Position numbers and translations under genes: made by a program
Shown here: one piece after another, positions 1-8,021 of the stretch
How positions within the stretch are numbered: position 1 is the first letter of the stretch
Layout: every line of letters starts with the position of its first letter
Source: JANWYT01 sp034432435
GTDB taxonomy: Bacteria; Chloroflexota; Anaerolineae; Aggregatilineales; Phototrophicaceae
Direction of reading: 5' to 3'
Assembly: GCA_034432435.1 (NCBI GenBank)
Contig: DAOUBS010000035.1
Span: forward strand, 1 to 21,460
Length of the DNA stretch: 21,460 nucleotides
Notes under the pieces: generated by a model
Told to the model about the DNA's origin: nothing
Database searches by the model: none
The model's input: the letters and a program-made list of their open reading frames with translations, nothing else

Positions 1-1
1 G

Positions 2-1009
2 CGCGTCTTGATCGTGGGTATGGGCGAGACAGGCAAGAGCGTTCTCGGCACGCTCATCTCGCGGCGCGATTATGGGCTGGAGGTGTTGGGCTACCTCGAC
101 GACGCCCCGCCCACGCTGGCCACCGAGGCGCAAGACGACACGCAGCGCCTCGGGCGCGTGCCCTACTTGGGACGACCAGAGGACCTGCGTGAGGCGTTGA
201 CAGCCCACCGCCCCGACATCGTTATCATCACGCTGCCGTGGCGGCACTACGACTTTGTGATGCACCTTGCGCGGGCCGCGCAACGCGTCGGCGTGGAGGT
301 GCGCATCGTGCCCGACATCTACCAATTGAACATGCGCCGCGTGCAGGTCGAAAACCTCGACGGCATCCCGCTGCTGGGGCTGACGGGCGGCCATCGGCTC
401 ACCTCAACGTCGCGCCTCTACAAGCGCGCGCTCGACCTGCTGCTGGTGACGGTGAGCGCCCCGCTGTGGCTGCTGGTCATGGCGGCGGTGGCGCTGGCCA
501 TTCGGCTGGAAGGCCCGGGGCCGATTTTCTACCGCCAGACGCGCCTGGGCGAAAACGGTCGCCCCTTCAAGATGGTCAAGTTCCGCTCGATGATCCCGGA
601 AGCGGACGCAATGCGCGCAGCCCTCATGAAACAGTACAACCACCTGGACCCGCGCCACATGAAGCTGCCCAACGACCCGCGGGTGACGCGCATCGGGCAC
701 TTTTTGCGCCGCACCAGCCTCGACGAGCTGCCGAACCTGTTCAACGTCATCCGCGGCGAGATGAGCCTCGTCGGGCCGCGCCCGCCCACGCCAGACGAGG
801 TAGAACTATATCAAGACTGGCATCGCCAGCGCCTCGATACGATCCCGGGCATGACCGGCCTCTGGCAGGTGAGCGGGCGCAGCCACATCCCGTTTGACGA
901 GATGGTGCTGATGGACATCTACTACATCGAAAATTGGTCGCTGCCGTTCGACGTGCAACTCTTGTTGATGACTGTGCCGCACGTGCTAAGCCGTAAAGGG
1001 GCCTACTAG
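2..1009 (+). CDS. Polyprenyl-phosphate sugar-1-phosphate transferase (exopolysaccharide priming), 5' end outside window
   Basis: The reading frame is already open at base 2, so the true start lies upstream and about 335 codons are visible. Family members transfer a sugar phosphate from a nucleotide sugar to undecaprenyl phosphate, the first membrane step of exopolysaccharide assembly. The visible N-terminal part is a Rossmann-like CoA_binding_3 domain (GMGETGKS motif near the start). A hydrophobic segment follows at about residues 138-165. The catalytic Bac_transf domain then shows the FYRQTRLG, FKMVKFRSM, SLDELPNLFNV and MSLVGPRPP motifs; the Asp-Glu of SLDELP is the expected catalytic pair. 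Full-length relatives have about 450-480 residues with four or five leading membrane helices, so roughly 110-140 residues are missing. The stop is one base before the next ATG, so the two genes are probably co-transcribed. The sugar specificity cannot be read from the sequence. Confidence 0.93.
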   Translation, partial: RVLIVGMGETGKSVLGTLISRRDYGLEVLGYLDDAPPTLATEAQDDTQRLGRVPYLGRPEDLREALTAHRPDIVIITLPWRHYDFVMHLARAAQRVGVEVRIVPDIYQLNMRRVQVENLDGIPLLGLTGGHRLTSTSRLYKRALDLLLVTVSAPLWLLVMAAVALAIRLEGPGPIFYRQTRLGENGRPFKMVKFRSMIPEADAMRAALMKQYNHLDPRHMKLPNDPRVTRIGHFLRRTSLDELPNLFNVIRGEMSLVGPRPPTPDEVELYQDWHRQRLDTIPGMTGLWQVSGRSHIPFDEMVLMDIYYIENWSLPFDVQLLLMTVPHVLSRKGAY

Positions 1010-1010
1010 A

Positions 1011-2129
1011 ATGCGCCGCTGGCTAGCGGCGGCAGGGGTGGGCGTGCTGCTGACCGCCGCCCATGCGGACGCGCCGCCTACGCTCGATGACTTTTGGGAC
1101 GGCCGCGCCGAGTGGGTGATCGACCGGCTCGACGTCGGGCTGCCAGTGGGCGAGAGCGACACGGTGCAGCTCGACGCACACACCTTCTGGTCGTATGGCC
1201 ACGCTAGCGATCAATCGGCGCAGGTGGTCGATCAATGCGGCGAGCCGGTGGCCTTTCCGGGCTGTCTCGCGCGCTGGGTCAGCCGTGATGGGGGCGAGTC
1301 GTTCCGCCTGTCGCCGCGGATGTGCTTGCTGCCATGCCAAACGTGCCCGTGTGACGACGCGCGCGACCACATCACCGCACAGCAGTACCCGCGCGTCGCC
1401 CGCACAGCAGAGGGCTGGTACATGGCCTATGAGTGGCACGCGCAGGTGATGCTGCGCACCTCGCCGGATGGGCTGGCGTGGTCGCCGTGGCAGTACTTAA
1501 TCGTGCCGGGCGGGACGTACCCCTACGCCTTCGCCCCGTGTGACCCCGTCGAACAGATTGGCCCGCACCCGCACATCCGCGGCCAAGCTGACGGCTGCCT
1601 CGTTGGCGCGCCGCCCGGCCTGCACGTCGAGGGGGACACGCTCTACGTGTTCGTGGCGGCGGGCAGCGCCCCCGGCCATATGCGCTGCTACAAGGGGGAT
1701 CGCTTCGGCGACCTCAGTCAACTTCAACGCTGCCAGACAGATCCGCTCTTCGCGGGCGCGCCCACTTACGGTGATGTGAACCTGTTCGGCGCGGACGCCA
1801 ACGCCTACTTCGACTTCCGCTACGTCAGCAGCGCTGAGGTGGTCAAGGTCGGGGAGCGCTACTACATGTTCTACGAGGGCATCCGCGGGCCGGACGTGCT
1901 CGAGCGCGGCATGGACACGCAGTTCGGCCTTGGCCTCGCCCGCAGCTCGACCGACCAGATCGACGGCCCGTGGGAGAAATACCCCGCCAACCCGATCTTA
2001 TTCGACATGGGCTTTTACGTCGGGGTGGGGCACGCTGACTTCGTGTTGATCGACGGAGTGAGCTACCTCTACACGCAAACCGGCCCGACGACGCGCGGGC
2101 GCTGGCGGCTCGTTTGGAACCCCTCATAG
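1011..2129 (+). CDS. Secreted Cys-rich beta-propeller protein (GH43/sialidase-like repeats)
   Basis: The 372-residue protein begins with a signal peptide (MRRW, then a hydrophobic stretch ending near AHA at residues 17-19), so it is probably exported. The body looks like a glycosidase-type beta-propeller. Asp-box-like turns occur at SRDGGESF (about 91-98) and SPDGLAW, and there are GH43-like blade signatures such as YYMFYEG, NPILFD and GHADFV. It has ten cysteines, including a tight cluster at C105, C109, C112 and C114, which is unusual for a simple propeller. I cannot identify the catalytic acids of any one GH family, so it may be an enzyme or a glycan-binding protein. It starts one base after the sugar transferase stop, with AAAGGGG about 10 bases upstream of the ATG, so it probably acts on or binds the polysaccharide made by that cluster. 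Confidence 0.72.
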   Translation: MRRWLAAAGVGVLLTAAHADAPPTLDDFWDGRAEWVIDRLDVGLPVGESDTVQLDAHTFWSYGHASDQSAQVVDQCGEPVAFPGCLARWVSRDGGESFRLSPRMCLLPCQTCPCDDARDHITAQQYPRVARTAEGWYMAYEWHAQVMLRTSPDGLAWSPWQYLIVPGGTYPYAFAPCDPVEQIGPHPHIRGQADGCLVGAPPGLHVEGDTLYVFVAAGSAPGHMRCYKGDRFGDLSQLQRCQTDPLFAGAPTYGDVNLFGADANAYFDFRYVSSAEVVKVGERYYMFYEGIRGPDVLERGMDTQFGLGLARSSTDQIDGPWEKYPANPILFDMGFYVGVGHADFVLIDGVSYLYTQTGPTTRGRWRLVWNPS

Positions 2130-2196
2130 CCGTGTAAGACCCGCTCATCGTGCGCGTCTAATGCATAGATGATGGAAGGATGGAGCCACTCGCCCT

Positions 2197-2454
2197 ATGA
2201 GCCAGTTGAAGATAGACCGCCTGCAAGCCCTGCTGGACTTCGTGTTGAACTGCCCTGAGAACGAGCAGATCGAGGCGATGGACTGCAACGAGCACTGTGA
2301 GAGCTTGGCAGCCCTTGCCGAGCGGGTGGCGGCAGGCGCATCGCTGGAGGACGTCCTGCCTGAATTAGAGTATCACATGCGCTACTGGCACGACTGCCGC
2401 GAGGAGTTCGAGGCGCTGGTGGCTGTCCTTAAGATGGAAATCGAGCAGCTTTGA
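2197..2454 (+). CDS. Small Cys/His-rich protein, degenerate zinc-finger (anti-sigma-like) type
   Basis: This is an 85-residue acidic protein without a signal peptide or membrane segment. Cysteines lie at 19, 30, 34 and 67 and histidines at 33, 60 and 65. The C-terminal motif HMRYWHDCREEFEAL resembles the HxxxCxxC ending of small zinc-finger proteins related to anti-sigma factors (usual form HLxxCxxCREEF). Here the first Cys of CxxC is replaced by Trp, and a His sits next to it. Zinc binding is therefore uncertain. A GGAG lies about 11 bases before the ATG. The gene ends 37 bases before thioredoxin reductase on the same strand, so the two may be co-transcribed. A role as a redox-sensitive or anti-sigma-like regulator is inferred only from sequence style and position. 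Confidence 0.72.
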   Translation: MSQLKIDRLQALLDFVLNCPENEQIEAMDCNEHCESLAALAERVAAGASLEDVLPELEYHMRYWHDCREEFEALVAVLKMEIEQL

Positions 2455-2491
2455 CGCTGCACAGGGCATTTACATTAGGAGCGAAATCAAT

Positions 2492-3457
2492 ATGAAGCGT
2501 GAACGTGTCGTCATCATCGGCTCGGGGCCGGCGGGTCTGGCCGCCGCCGTTTACACCGCCCGCGCACAGCTCAAGCCGGTGGTCATCGTCGGCAACCAGC
2601 TCGGCGGGCAAGCGGGCATCACCCACGAGATCGAGAACTACCCGGGCTTCATCAGCATCACCGGCCCGGATCTCGTCGAACAGATGCGCGCTCACGGCGA
2701 GCACTTCGGCGCAGAGTTCGTCTACGACATGGTAGAAAGCGTGGACTTTACGCACGGCTCGCCTTTCACCGTCAAGACCTACTCTGAGACGTATCTGGCA
2801 GATGCGGTGATCGTCACCATCGGCGCTGACCCGCGCAAGCTGCAAATTCCAGGCGAGGCGGAGGGGATCGGGCGCGGCGTGAGCTACTGCGGCACGTGCG
2901 ACGGCTTCTTCTTCCGCGGCAAGGAAGTTGTCGTTGTCGGCGGCGGCGACAGCGCCCTTGAAGAGGGCATCTTCTTGACGCGCTTTGCGACCAAAGTCAC
3001 CGTGGTTCACCGGCGGGATACGCTGCGGGCGGGCGTGCAGCTCCAGAAGCGCGCCTTTGCCAACCCCAAGATGCACTTCATCTGGGACACGAAAGTCGAG
3101 GAAGTCTTGTTCAACGAGCAGGGCACGGTGAACGGAGTGCGCTTAAGCCACCTCAAAACCGGCGAGGCGAGCGTCTACCCGACGGACGGCGTGTTCATCT
3201 TCATCGGGCACGATCCGAACAGCAAAATCTTTGGCGATCAACTGGCGCTGAACGCAGATGGCTACGTCATCACCGACGAGCGCTACCGCACCAGCGTTGA
3301 TGGGGTGTTCGCCGCGGGCGAGATTCAAGATCAACTCTGGCGGCAGGTGGCGACGAGCGTCGGGCAGGGGACGAGCGCAGCGATGAGCGCCATCCACTGG
3401 CTGGACGAACACGCCGACCACCTTCAGCCGCTGGATGAGGTCGCCGCTGGCGATTGA
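2492..3457 (+). CDS. trxB: Thioredoxin reductase (NADPH)
   Basis: A 321-residue flavoprotein of the low-molecular-weight thioredoxin reductase class (EC 1.8.1.9), which passes electrons from NADPH through FAD to thioredoxin in the cytoplasm. The FAD-binding GSGPAG is at residues 10-15 and is followed by the family's GGQ...IENYPGF stretch. The redox-active CGTC is C133 and C136. The NADPH domain has GGGDSALEEG from residue 150, and HRRDTLRA with R174, R175 and R179 for the 2'-phosphate, so NADPH specificity is likely. The last FAD motif reads AAGEIQD where AAGDxxD is usual, a conservative Asp-to-Glu change. Length is typical. TAGGAG lies about 10 bases before the ATG. Related ferredoxin/flavodoxin NADP reductases lack the CxxC, so the assignment is firm. 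Confidence 0.95.
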   Translation: MKRERVVIIGSGPAGLAAAVYTARAQLKPVVIVGNQLGGQAGITHEIENYPGFISITGPDLVEQMRAHGEHFGAEFVYDMVESVDFTHGSPFTVKTYSETYLADAVIVTIGADPRKLQIPGEAEGIGRGVSYCGTCDGFFFRGKEVVVVGGGDSALEEGIFLTRFATKVTVVHRRDTLRAGVQLQKRAFANPKMHFIWDTKVEEVLFNEQGTVNGVRLSHLKTGEASVYPTDGVFIFIGHDPNSKIFGDQLALNADGYVITDERYRTSVDGVFAAGEIQDQLWRQVATSVGQGTSAAMSAIHWLDEHADHLQPLDEVAAGD

Positions 3458-3510
3458 TCATAACATGGCCTCCCCCCTCGATCCCCTCTGTTGATGAGAG
3501 AGAACGCAAG

Positions 3511-3538
3511 GCCCCCTTCTCCCTGTGAAGAAGGGGGC
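3511..3538. terminator. Probable bidirectional terminator hairpin
   Basis: Perfect 10-bp inverted repeat: GCCCCCTTCT at 3511-3520 and its complement at 3529-3538, with an 8-base loop. It lies between the convergent trxB and LysM genes, where a shared terminator is expected. Neither side has a long T-run, so rho-independent efficiency is uncertain. The sequence also resembles a dispersed intergenic repeat (see findings). Confidence 0.6.
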
Positions 3539-3558
3539 TTAGGGATGAAGCCCGCCCG

Positions 3559-4986
3559 CTATGGCAGCGCCGCGCGGATCGTCGTGCAGGCTGGGCACGT
3601 GCCGTCCGGCCGAATGATCGCGTAACCTGCCTGTGGATCTGCGCCGAACTGCGTGCTATCCAAGTTCCAGATGATGAACAAGCGCACGTTGCCGCTCTGG
3701 CGCGCCAGCCGCACCGCCTGCCCGAGCCACTCGGCTTGTTGGGCGACGGTGGTCGCCTGCGCCCATGCGAAGCCCGCAGGCAGCGGCGGGAAGCCCTCCC
3801 CGCTCAGGTAGCCGATCTCGGTGAAGCACAGCGGCTTGCCGGGGAAGGTGCGCGTGTAGAGGCTGACCATCGTCGGGTAGTACCAGCTGTAGTGGCTGGC
3901 GCTGCCGACGGGCGCGCCGCTGGTGGCGGTCGGCGGGACGGTTCCGGCGTTGTAGTGGATGCCCACACAGTCCATGAAGCGGGCCGCGCCTGCTGCCGCC
4001 ATCTGGCCGATGTAGGCGTCATCGTTGCAGCCGTTAGTGGAGCAGCCGAGGCCGCCGGTGGGGGCGGGCGCGCCGGAGATCACTAGCGTGCTGGGGTTGT
4101 TGGCCTTGATGGCCTGATAAGCCGCGCTGAGCATGGCGGTGTACTGCGCGCCGCTGATGAGGCCGCGCGGCCATTCCTTGTCGATGTTCGGCTCGTTCCA
4201 CACTTCAATCGCGTCTGCGCCCAGCTGCGCCACGCCGCCGAGGAAGTTGGCAAAGTCTTGGTAGTACTGGGTGGGGTTGGCGGCCAACTGAGACGGGTTG
4301 CCGGTGATGCTGAGCAGAATGCGGAAGCCGCGCGCCTTTGCGCCGTCAATCGCCACCTGCGCAATCGACGGGGGTTCACCTTGATTCCAGCGAATTTGCT
4401 GCTTGAGCCACGTCATGCCGGTGTTGCGCGCTAGATCCGCGAAGTTGTAGCTGAAGACGTGCGCGCCCACGGCAAAGCCACCGGGCGGCGGGCTGACAGG
4501 CCCGGGTTGGGTGGGCTGGGGCGCAGGGGTTGAGCCGGGCGGGGGCTGCACGACGGTTCCACCCGCTGGGATGTTGATCACCTGACCGGGGAAGATCAAG
4601 TTGATGTTGCGGATGTTGGGGTTGGCCGCGCGGATGGCAGAGAGCGTCACCCCGAAGCGCTGAGCGATGCGCCCCAACGTGTCGCCGCGCTGGACAGTGT
4701 ACGTGCCGCTCGGCCCGGCGGGCGGCTGCGGCGGCTGGGTAGGCTGCGGCGCGGGGGGTGTGCCGCCGGCTGGGATGCGCAGCACCGTTCCAGCGAAGAT
4801 CAGGTTCGGGTTGGCGATGTTGTTGGCTTGGGCGATGGCCGAGATCGACACGCCAAAGCGCTGCGAGATGCGGAAGAGCGTATCCCCGCGCTGGACGGTG
4901 TAGGTCTGTTCGTCTTGCGCTGTCACAACTAGCCCAAGCGCCAGTAAAACGAGCACAAACAATGCAGCTCTGAGCGTGCGTGCCAT
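3559..4986 (-). CDS. Secreted protein: two LysM domains plus clan-A glycoside hydrolase domain
   Basis: The start is placed at 4986, giving 475 residues, because a strong GGAGGG lies about 6 bases upstream; a further ATG nine codons earlier (5013) lacks this. A signal peptide covers residues 1-23 (ending VTAQ). LysM repeats, each opening YTVQRGDTL, occupy about 28-72 and 95-140 and should bind peptidoglycan or chitin-like glycans. Pro/Gln/Thr-rich linkers separate the domains. From about residue 170 there is a TIM-barrel hydrolase: WNEP gives the probable acid/base E265 and LCFTEIGY the nucleophile E390, the pattern of clan-A families such as GH5 and GH39. Its substrate cannot be told. The protein is probably held at the cell wall by LysM. 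It faces trxB convergently across the hairpin at 3511-3538 and appears to have its own promoter. Confidence 0.88.
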   Translation of the reverse strand: MARTLRAALFVLVLLALGLVVTAQDEQTYTVQRGDTLFRISQRFGVSISAIAQANNIANPNLIFAGTVLRIPAGGTPPAPQPTQPPQPPAGPSGTYTVQRGDTLGRIAQRFGVTLSAIRAANPNIRNINLIFPGQVINIPAGGTVVQPPPGSTPAPQPTQPGPVSPPPGGFAVGAHVFSYNFADLARNTGMTWLKQQIRWNQGEPPSIAQVAIDGAKARGFRILLSITGNPSQLAANPTQYYQDFANFLGGVAQLGADAIEVWNEPNIDKEWPRGLISGAQYTAMLSAAYQAIKANNPSTLVISGAPAPTGGLGCSTNGCNDDAYIGQMAAAGAARFMDCVGIHYNAGTVPPTATSGAPVGSASHYSWYYPTMVSLYTRTFPGKPLCFTEIGYLSGEGFPPLPAGFAWAQATTVAQQAEWLGQAVRLARQSGNVRLFIIWNLDSTQFGADPQAGYAIIRPDGTCPACTTIRAALP

Positions 4987-5016
4987 AAAATCCCTCCAAC
5001 GATGTGCAACCACGTG

Positions 5017-5028
5017 AGTAAGCTTACT
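5017..5028. promoter_or_regulatory. Perfect 12-bp palindrome in the LysM gene leader
   Basis: AGTAAGCTTACT is its own reverse complement and lies between the likely -10 element (5037-5045) and the ribosome binding site of the minus-strand LysM/glycosidase gene. It is just downstream of the inferred transcription start, a classic operator position. It could instead form a small leader hairpin. No regulator is identified. Confidence 0.4.
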
Positions 5029-5036
5029 TTTTCATG

Positions 5037-5045
5037 AGTGTATCA
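5037..5045 (-). promoter_or_regulatory. Candidate extended -10 promoter for the LysM/glycosidase gene
   Basis: On the minus strand the sequence is TGATACACT, matching the extended -10 form TGnTAnANT, about 51 bases before the chosen start codon. No good -35 hexamer lies at 17 bases, which is acceptable for an extended -10 promoter but lowers confidence. Confidence 0.4.
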
Positions 5046-5088
5046 CAGAAACCCAAAACTTGCGCGACGCACCACGCAAGCCCGACCC

Positions 5089-5571
5089 CTACCCCGTTCT
5101 CGGGTTGGCGGTCTCGTCCTTGAGGCCCTGCACAGCTTGGCTGGAGGGGATGGCGTCGAGGTGCTCGCTCAGGCGCTGGAGGGCAGCGCGCGCTGGGTCT
5201 TGGGTGAGCGCGGCGGCCAACTGGGCGACGCGGTAGCGATCGTTCAGGTTGAGGGCGTAGAGCGCCGTGAGGTTGTGCTCAACGCGCGCTTCCATCAACA
5301 GCGGGTACTCGCGCGTGAGGTTGTGCTCCACCGCGCGCAGGATCGTCTCCATGCTGATGGGGCGGCTGTCAAGCGTGAGCGTGAAGGCACGGCGGGCAGA
5401 TTCGTCAAGGCCGCTGTGGTCGGCCACGTTGAAGGCCGCCTGCACGCGCTGCAAGCCTTCAACGCGCCACGCCTCCAGCAGCGGGTAGCGGGGCGGCTTG
5501 GGGGCAGGGGTGTAGACTTTGCCCTGTAGGGTCAGCCAGAGGGCTTTAAAGAACGCTCGAATGACGCGCAT
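5089..5571 (-). CDS. Conserved-looking protein of unknown function, co-transcribed behind mutS2
   Basis: I do not recognise this 160-residue protein. It starts with an amphipathic, basic-hydrophobic helix (MRVIRAFFKALWLTLQGK) that may lie on the membrane, followed by a Pro-rich stretch. The remainder is mostly predicted helix, including REYPLLMEARVEHNLTALYALNLNDRY in its centre. It has no cysteine, no signal peptide and no recognisable catalytic motif. The start is supported by GAGGAG six bases upstream. It lies 12 bases after the mutS2 stop on the same strand, so translation from one transcript with mutS2 is very likely. A link to DNA or ribosome maintenance is only a guess from that position. 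Confidence 0.75.
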   Translation of the reverse strand: MRVIRAFFKALWLTLQGKVYTPAPKPPRYPLLEAWRVEGLQRVQAAFNVADHSGLDESARRAFTLTLDSRPISMETILRAVEHNLTREYPLLMEARVEHNLTALYALNLNDRYRVAQLAAALTQDPARAALQRLSEHLDAIPSSQAVQGLKDETANPRTG

Positions 5572-5583
5572 TCTGGCTCCTCG

Positions 5584-7992
5584 CTACGCAGACGGCACAA
5601 GGTGGACGACCGTCACGCCAGCCCCGCCCTCGTTGGGCAGGCCTTGCTCAATCTTGCTCACCAGCCGATGACCTGTCAAGAACTGGCGCACTGCCTCGCG
5701 CAGCTTGCCCGTCCCCTTGCCGTGGATGATGCGTCCGAACGGCAGCCCAGCCATGTAGGCCGCGTCTACGTAGTAATCCAGCCGCTTGAGCGCGTCCTCG
5801 ACACTCTCACCGCGCAGGTCTAGCTCTAGCCCGGGGCTTTCGAGGCGCGGCGGCAACGGGTCGGGCACGACGACCGGCGGTTCATGGCGTTTGCTGCGCT
5901 CGGCGGCGCGGCGTTCGCTGCGGTTGCGCTTGCGCAGCTCGGCTACCTTTGCCCGCACGCGCAACGTCCCCACTTGGACGACAGCATCGCGCCCGTCGAG
6001 TTCGACCACGGCTCCCTCAGCGTTGAGCGCGTTGAGGAACACCGCATCGCCCACGCGCACCTTGCCGCTGCTCTCGTCCTCCTGCACGCGCTCGATCTCT
6101 TCCACGTCGATGGGGGCAGCCGTCCACTCGATCATCTTCTGCGCGGCCTCTTGCAGGGCTTTGATCTTGTCGAGCGGCATACCGGCGAGCTGCATCTCCT
6201 TCTGCATCTTGCGCAGCTCACGGCGGAAGAATTCCAACTCTTTCTCAGCGTTTTCGCGCGCCTCTTGCAGCACGCGGCGACGTTCGTCCTCGATGGCGTC
6301 GATGCGCGCTTGCAGCGCGTCGCGCTGGGCTTGCAGCTCGGCGCGCAGTTGGTCAATCGTCTCGTGCTGCTGGCGAATGTCTTGGCGCGTGCGCTGGATT
6401 TCGTCCAGCAGGTCGTCGGCCACCAAGTTCTCTGTGGCCACCATGCCGCGCGCTTCGTCGATGATCTCCTCATCCAGCCCCAAACGCTGCGCAATCGCCA
6501 GCGCGTTCGAGCGGCCCGGCAGCCCCACCACCAGCCGATAAGTGGGCGCGAGCGTCTCAAGGTTGAACTCGACGCTGGCGTTGCGCACGCCTTTCGTCTC
6601 CACCGCGTAGATCTTCAACTCTGGGTGATGGGTGCTGACCATCGTCGTGACGCGGCGCTTGAGCAGCCGATTGAGCAGCGCCCGTGCCAACGCCGAGCCT
6701 TCGGCGGGGTCGGTTCCAGCCCCCATCTCGTCGAGGATCACCAGCGAGCGGTCGTCGCACTCGCGTAAGATGGCGATAATGTTCGTCATATGCGCGGAGA
6801 AGGTCGAGAGCGATTGTTCGATGCTCTGTTCATCGCCGATGTCGGCAAAGATCCCCTCGAACACGCTCAGGCGCGCCTCTTCGGCTGGCAGGTGCAGGCC
6901 GCATTGCGCCATGAGCGCCATCAGCCCGACCGTTTTGAGCGCCACCGTCTTGCCGCCCGTGTTCGGCCCCGTCACCACCAACACCCATGTTTCCGCGTCG
7001 TATTCGACGTCAATCGGCACGACGTTGTTGGTGAGCAGCGGGTGGCGCGCCCCGCGCAGGACGATCGTGCTGCCCGGGTGGGGGCTGCCCGGGCGCGGGC
7101 GGAACTCCACTAGTTGGGGCATGACCGCCTTGCTCTGGATGGCGTACTGCGCTTTGGCGAGCGTGAAGTCTACCTGCGCGAGGATGTCCACCGTCAGCAC
7201 GATCTTCTCGCTGGCTTGCCCCACTTGGTCGGTCAGATCAGTGAGGATGCGGCGGATCTCTTTCTCTTCCTCGAGCTGCAGCTCGCGGTAGTGGTTGTTG
7301 AGTTCGACCGTCTCCAGCGGCTCGATGAACAGCGTCGCGCCGCTCGACGACGAATCGTGCACGATGCCGGGGATGCGCCCCTTGTACTCGGCCTTGATCG
7401 GGATCACGTAGCGCCCACTGCGTTGGGTGATGATCGCCTCTTGCAGGATCGGCTCGCTGCGTTTGCTGGTGAGGATGCGGTTGAGCTTGCTCTGCAGGCG
7501 TTCGAGCGAGATCTTCAAGTCGCTGCGGATGATCGCCAGCTTGGCGGTGGCTGTATCGCGGATTTCGCCGGCGTCGTTGATGGCGCGCTCAATGGCGTCT
7601 TGCAGCGCGGGCACGTCGTCGATGTCCTCCACTAGCTCGGCCAGCAGCGGGAACTGGCCCTTCTGCTTGGCGAGGGTGCGCTTGAGGATGCCCGCGCGGC
7701 GCAGCGTCTGCTTGATGTCCAGCAGCACCGACGTGTCAATCAGCACGCCGCGCGCCGCGTTCATAGCGGTCAGGCGCACATCGCGCACGCCCGCCAGCGA
7801 GACGTTCACCTTGTTCTCCAGCAGGTCAACCGCCTCTGCCGTCTCGCGCTGCCACAGGCGCGCCTCTTCGAGGTTGGTCGTCGGTTGCAGCTCGCGCACC
7901 AATTCCGCGCCCGCGCTAAACACGGACAGGCGCGCAACTTGCCCTAAAATCTTGTCAAGTTCCAACGTTTGGATGGATTTATCGCTTATCAT
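5584..7992 (-). CDS. mutS2: MutS2 / RqcU ATPase with Smr domain
   Basis: The 802-residue length is typical of the family. MutS2 proteins lack the mismatch-recognition domains of MutS; in Bacillus subtilis the protein (RqcU) acts on collided ribosomes, and in other bacteria suppression of recombination has been reported. The core and clamp region (1-330) is followed by the MutS ATPase with Walker A GPNTGGKT at 342-349 and Walker B LVILDEMGAGTDP around 417-429, including STHHPE. A long charged coiled coil covers about 515-620. A KOW-like barrel (VRVGDAVFLN) is near 645-690. The C-terminal Smr domain carries LDLRGESVEDAL and HGKGTG. No lesion is visible in any motif. A good sigma-70 promoter is at 8048-8076, and the unknown gene at 5089-5571 follows in the same transcript. 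The ribosome binding site is weak. Confidence 0.96.
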   Translation of the reverse strand: MISDKSIQTLELDKILGQVARLSVFSAGAELVRELQPTTNLEEARLWQRETAEAVDLLENKVNVSLAGVRDVRLTAMNAARGVLIDTSVLLDIKQTLRRAGILKRTLAKQKGQFPLLAELVEDIDDVPALQDAIERAINDAGEIRDTATAKLAIIRSDLKISLERLQSKLNRILTSKRSEPILQEAIITQRSGRYVIPIKAEYKGRIPGIVHDSSSSGATLFIEPLETVELNNHYRELQLEEEKEIRRILTDLTDQVGQASEKIVLTVDILAQVDFTLAKAQYAIQSKAVMPQLVEFRPRPGSPHPGSTIVLRGARHPLLTNNVVPIDVEYDAETWVLVVTGPNTGGKTVALKTVGLMALMAQCGLHLPAEEARLSVFEGIFADIGDEQSIEQSLSTFSAHMTNIIAILRECDDRSLVILDEMGAGTDPAEGSALARALLNRLLKRRVTTMVSTHHPELKIYAVETKGVRNASVEFNLETLAPTYRLVVGLPGRSNALAIAQRLGLDEEIIDEARGMVATENLVADDLLDEIQRTRQDIRQQHETIDQLRAELQAQRDALQARIDAIEDERRRVLQEARENAEKELEFFRRELRKMQKEMQLAGMPLDKIKALQEAAQKMIEWTAAPIDVEEIERVQEDESSGKVRVGDAVFLNALNAEGAVVELDGRDAVVQVGTLRVRAKVAELRKRNRSERRAAERSKRHEPPVVVPDPLPPRLESPGLELDLRGESVEDALKRLDYYVDAAYMAGLPFGRIIHGKGTGKLREAVRQFLTGHRLVSKIEQGLPNEGGAGVTVVHLVPSA

Positions 7993-8021
7993 GCGTTCAG
8001 GTCTCGGATGCGGGCAGTGGG

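Noticed and set aside
4376..4999. Second minus-strand frame over the LysM gene
   Set aside because: Same strand but a different frame from the LysM/glycosidase gene, whose motifs and strong ribosome binding site fix the real frame.
5884..6768. Plus-strand open frame of 294 codons opposite mutS2
   Set aside because: It lies wholly antisense to the well-supported MutS2 ATPase and Smr region, has low-complexity composition, and shows no domain. High G+C produces such shadow frames.
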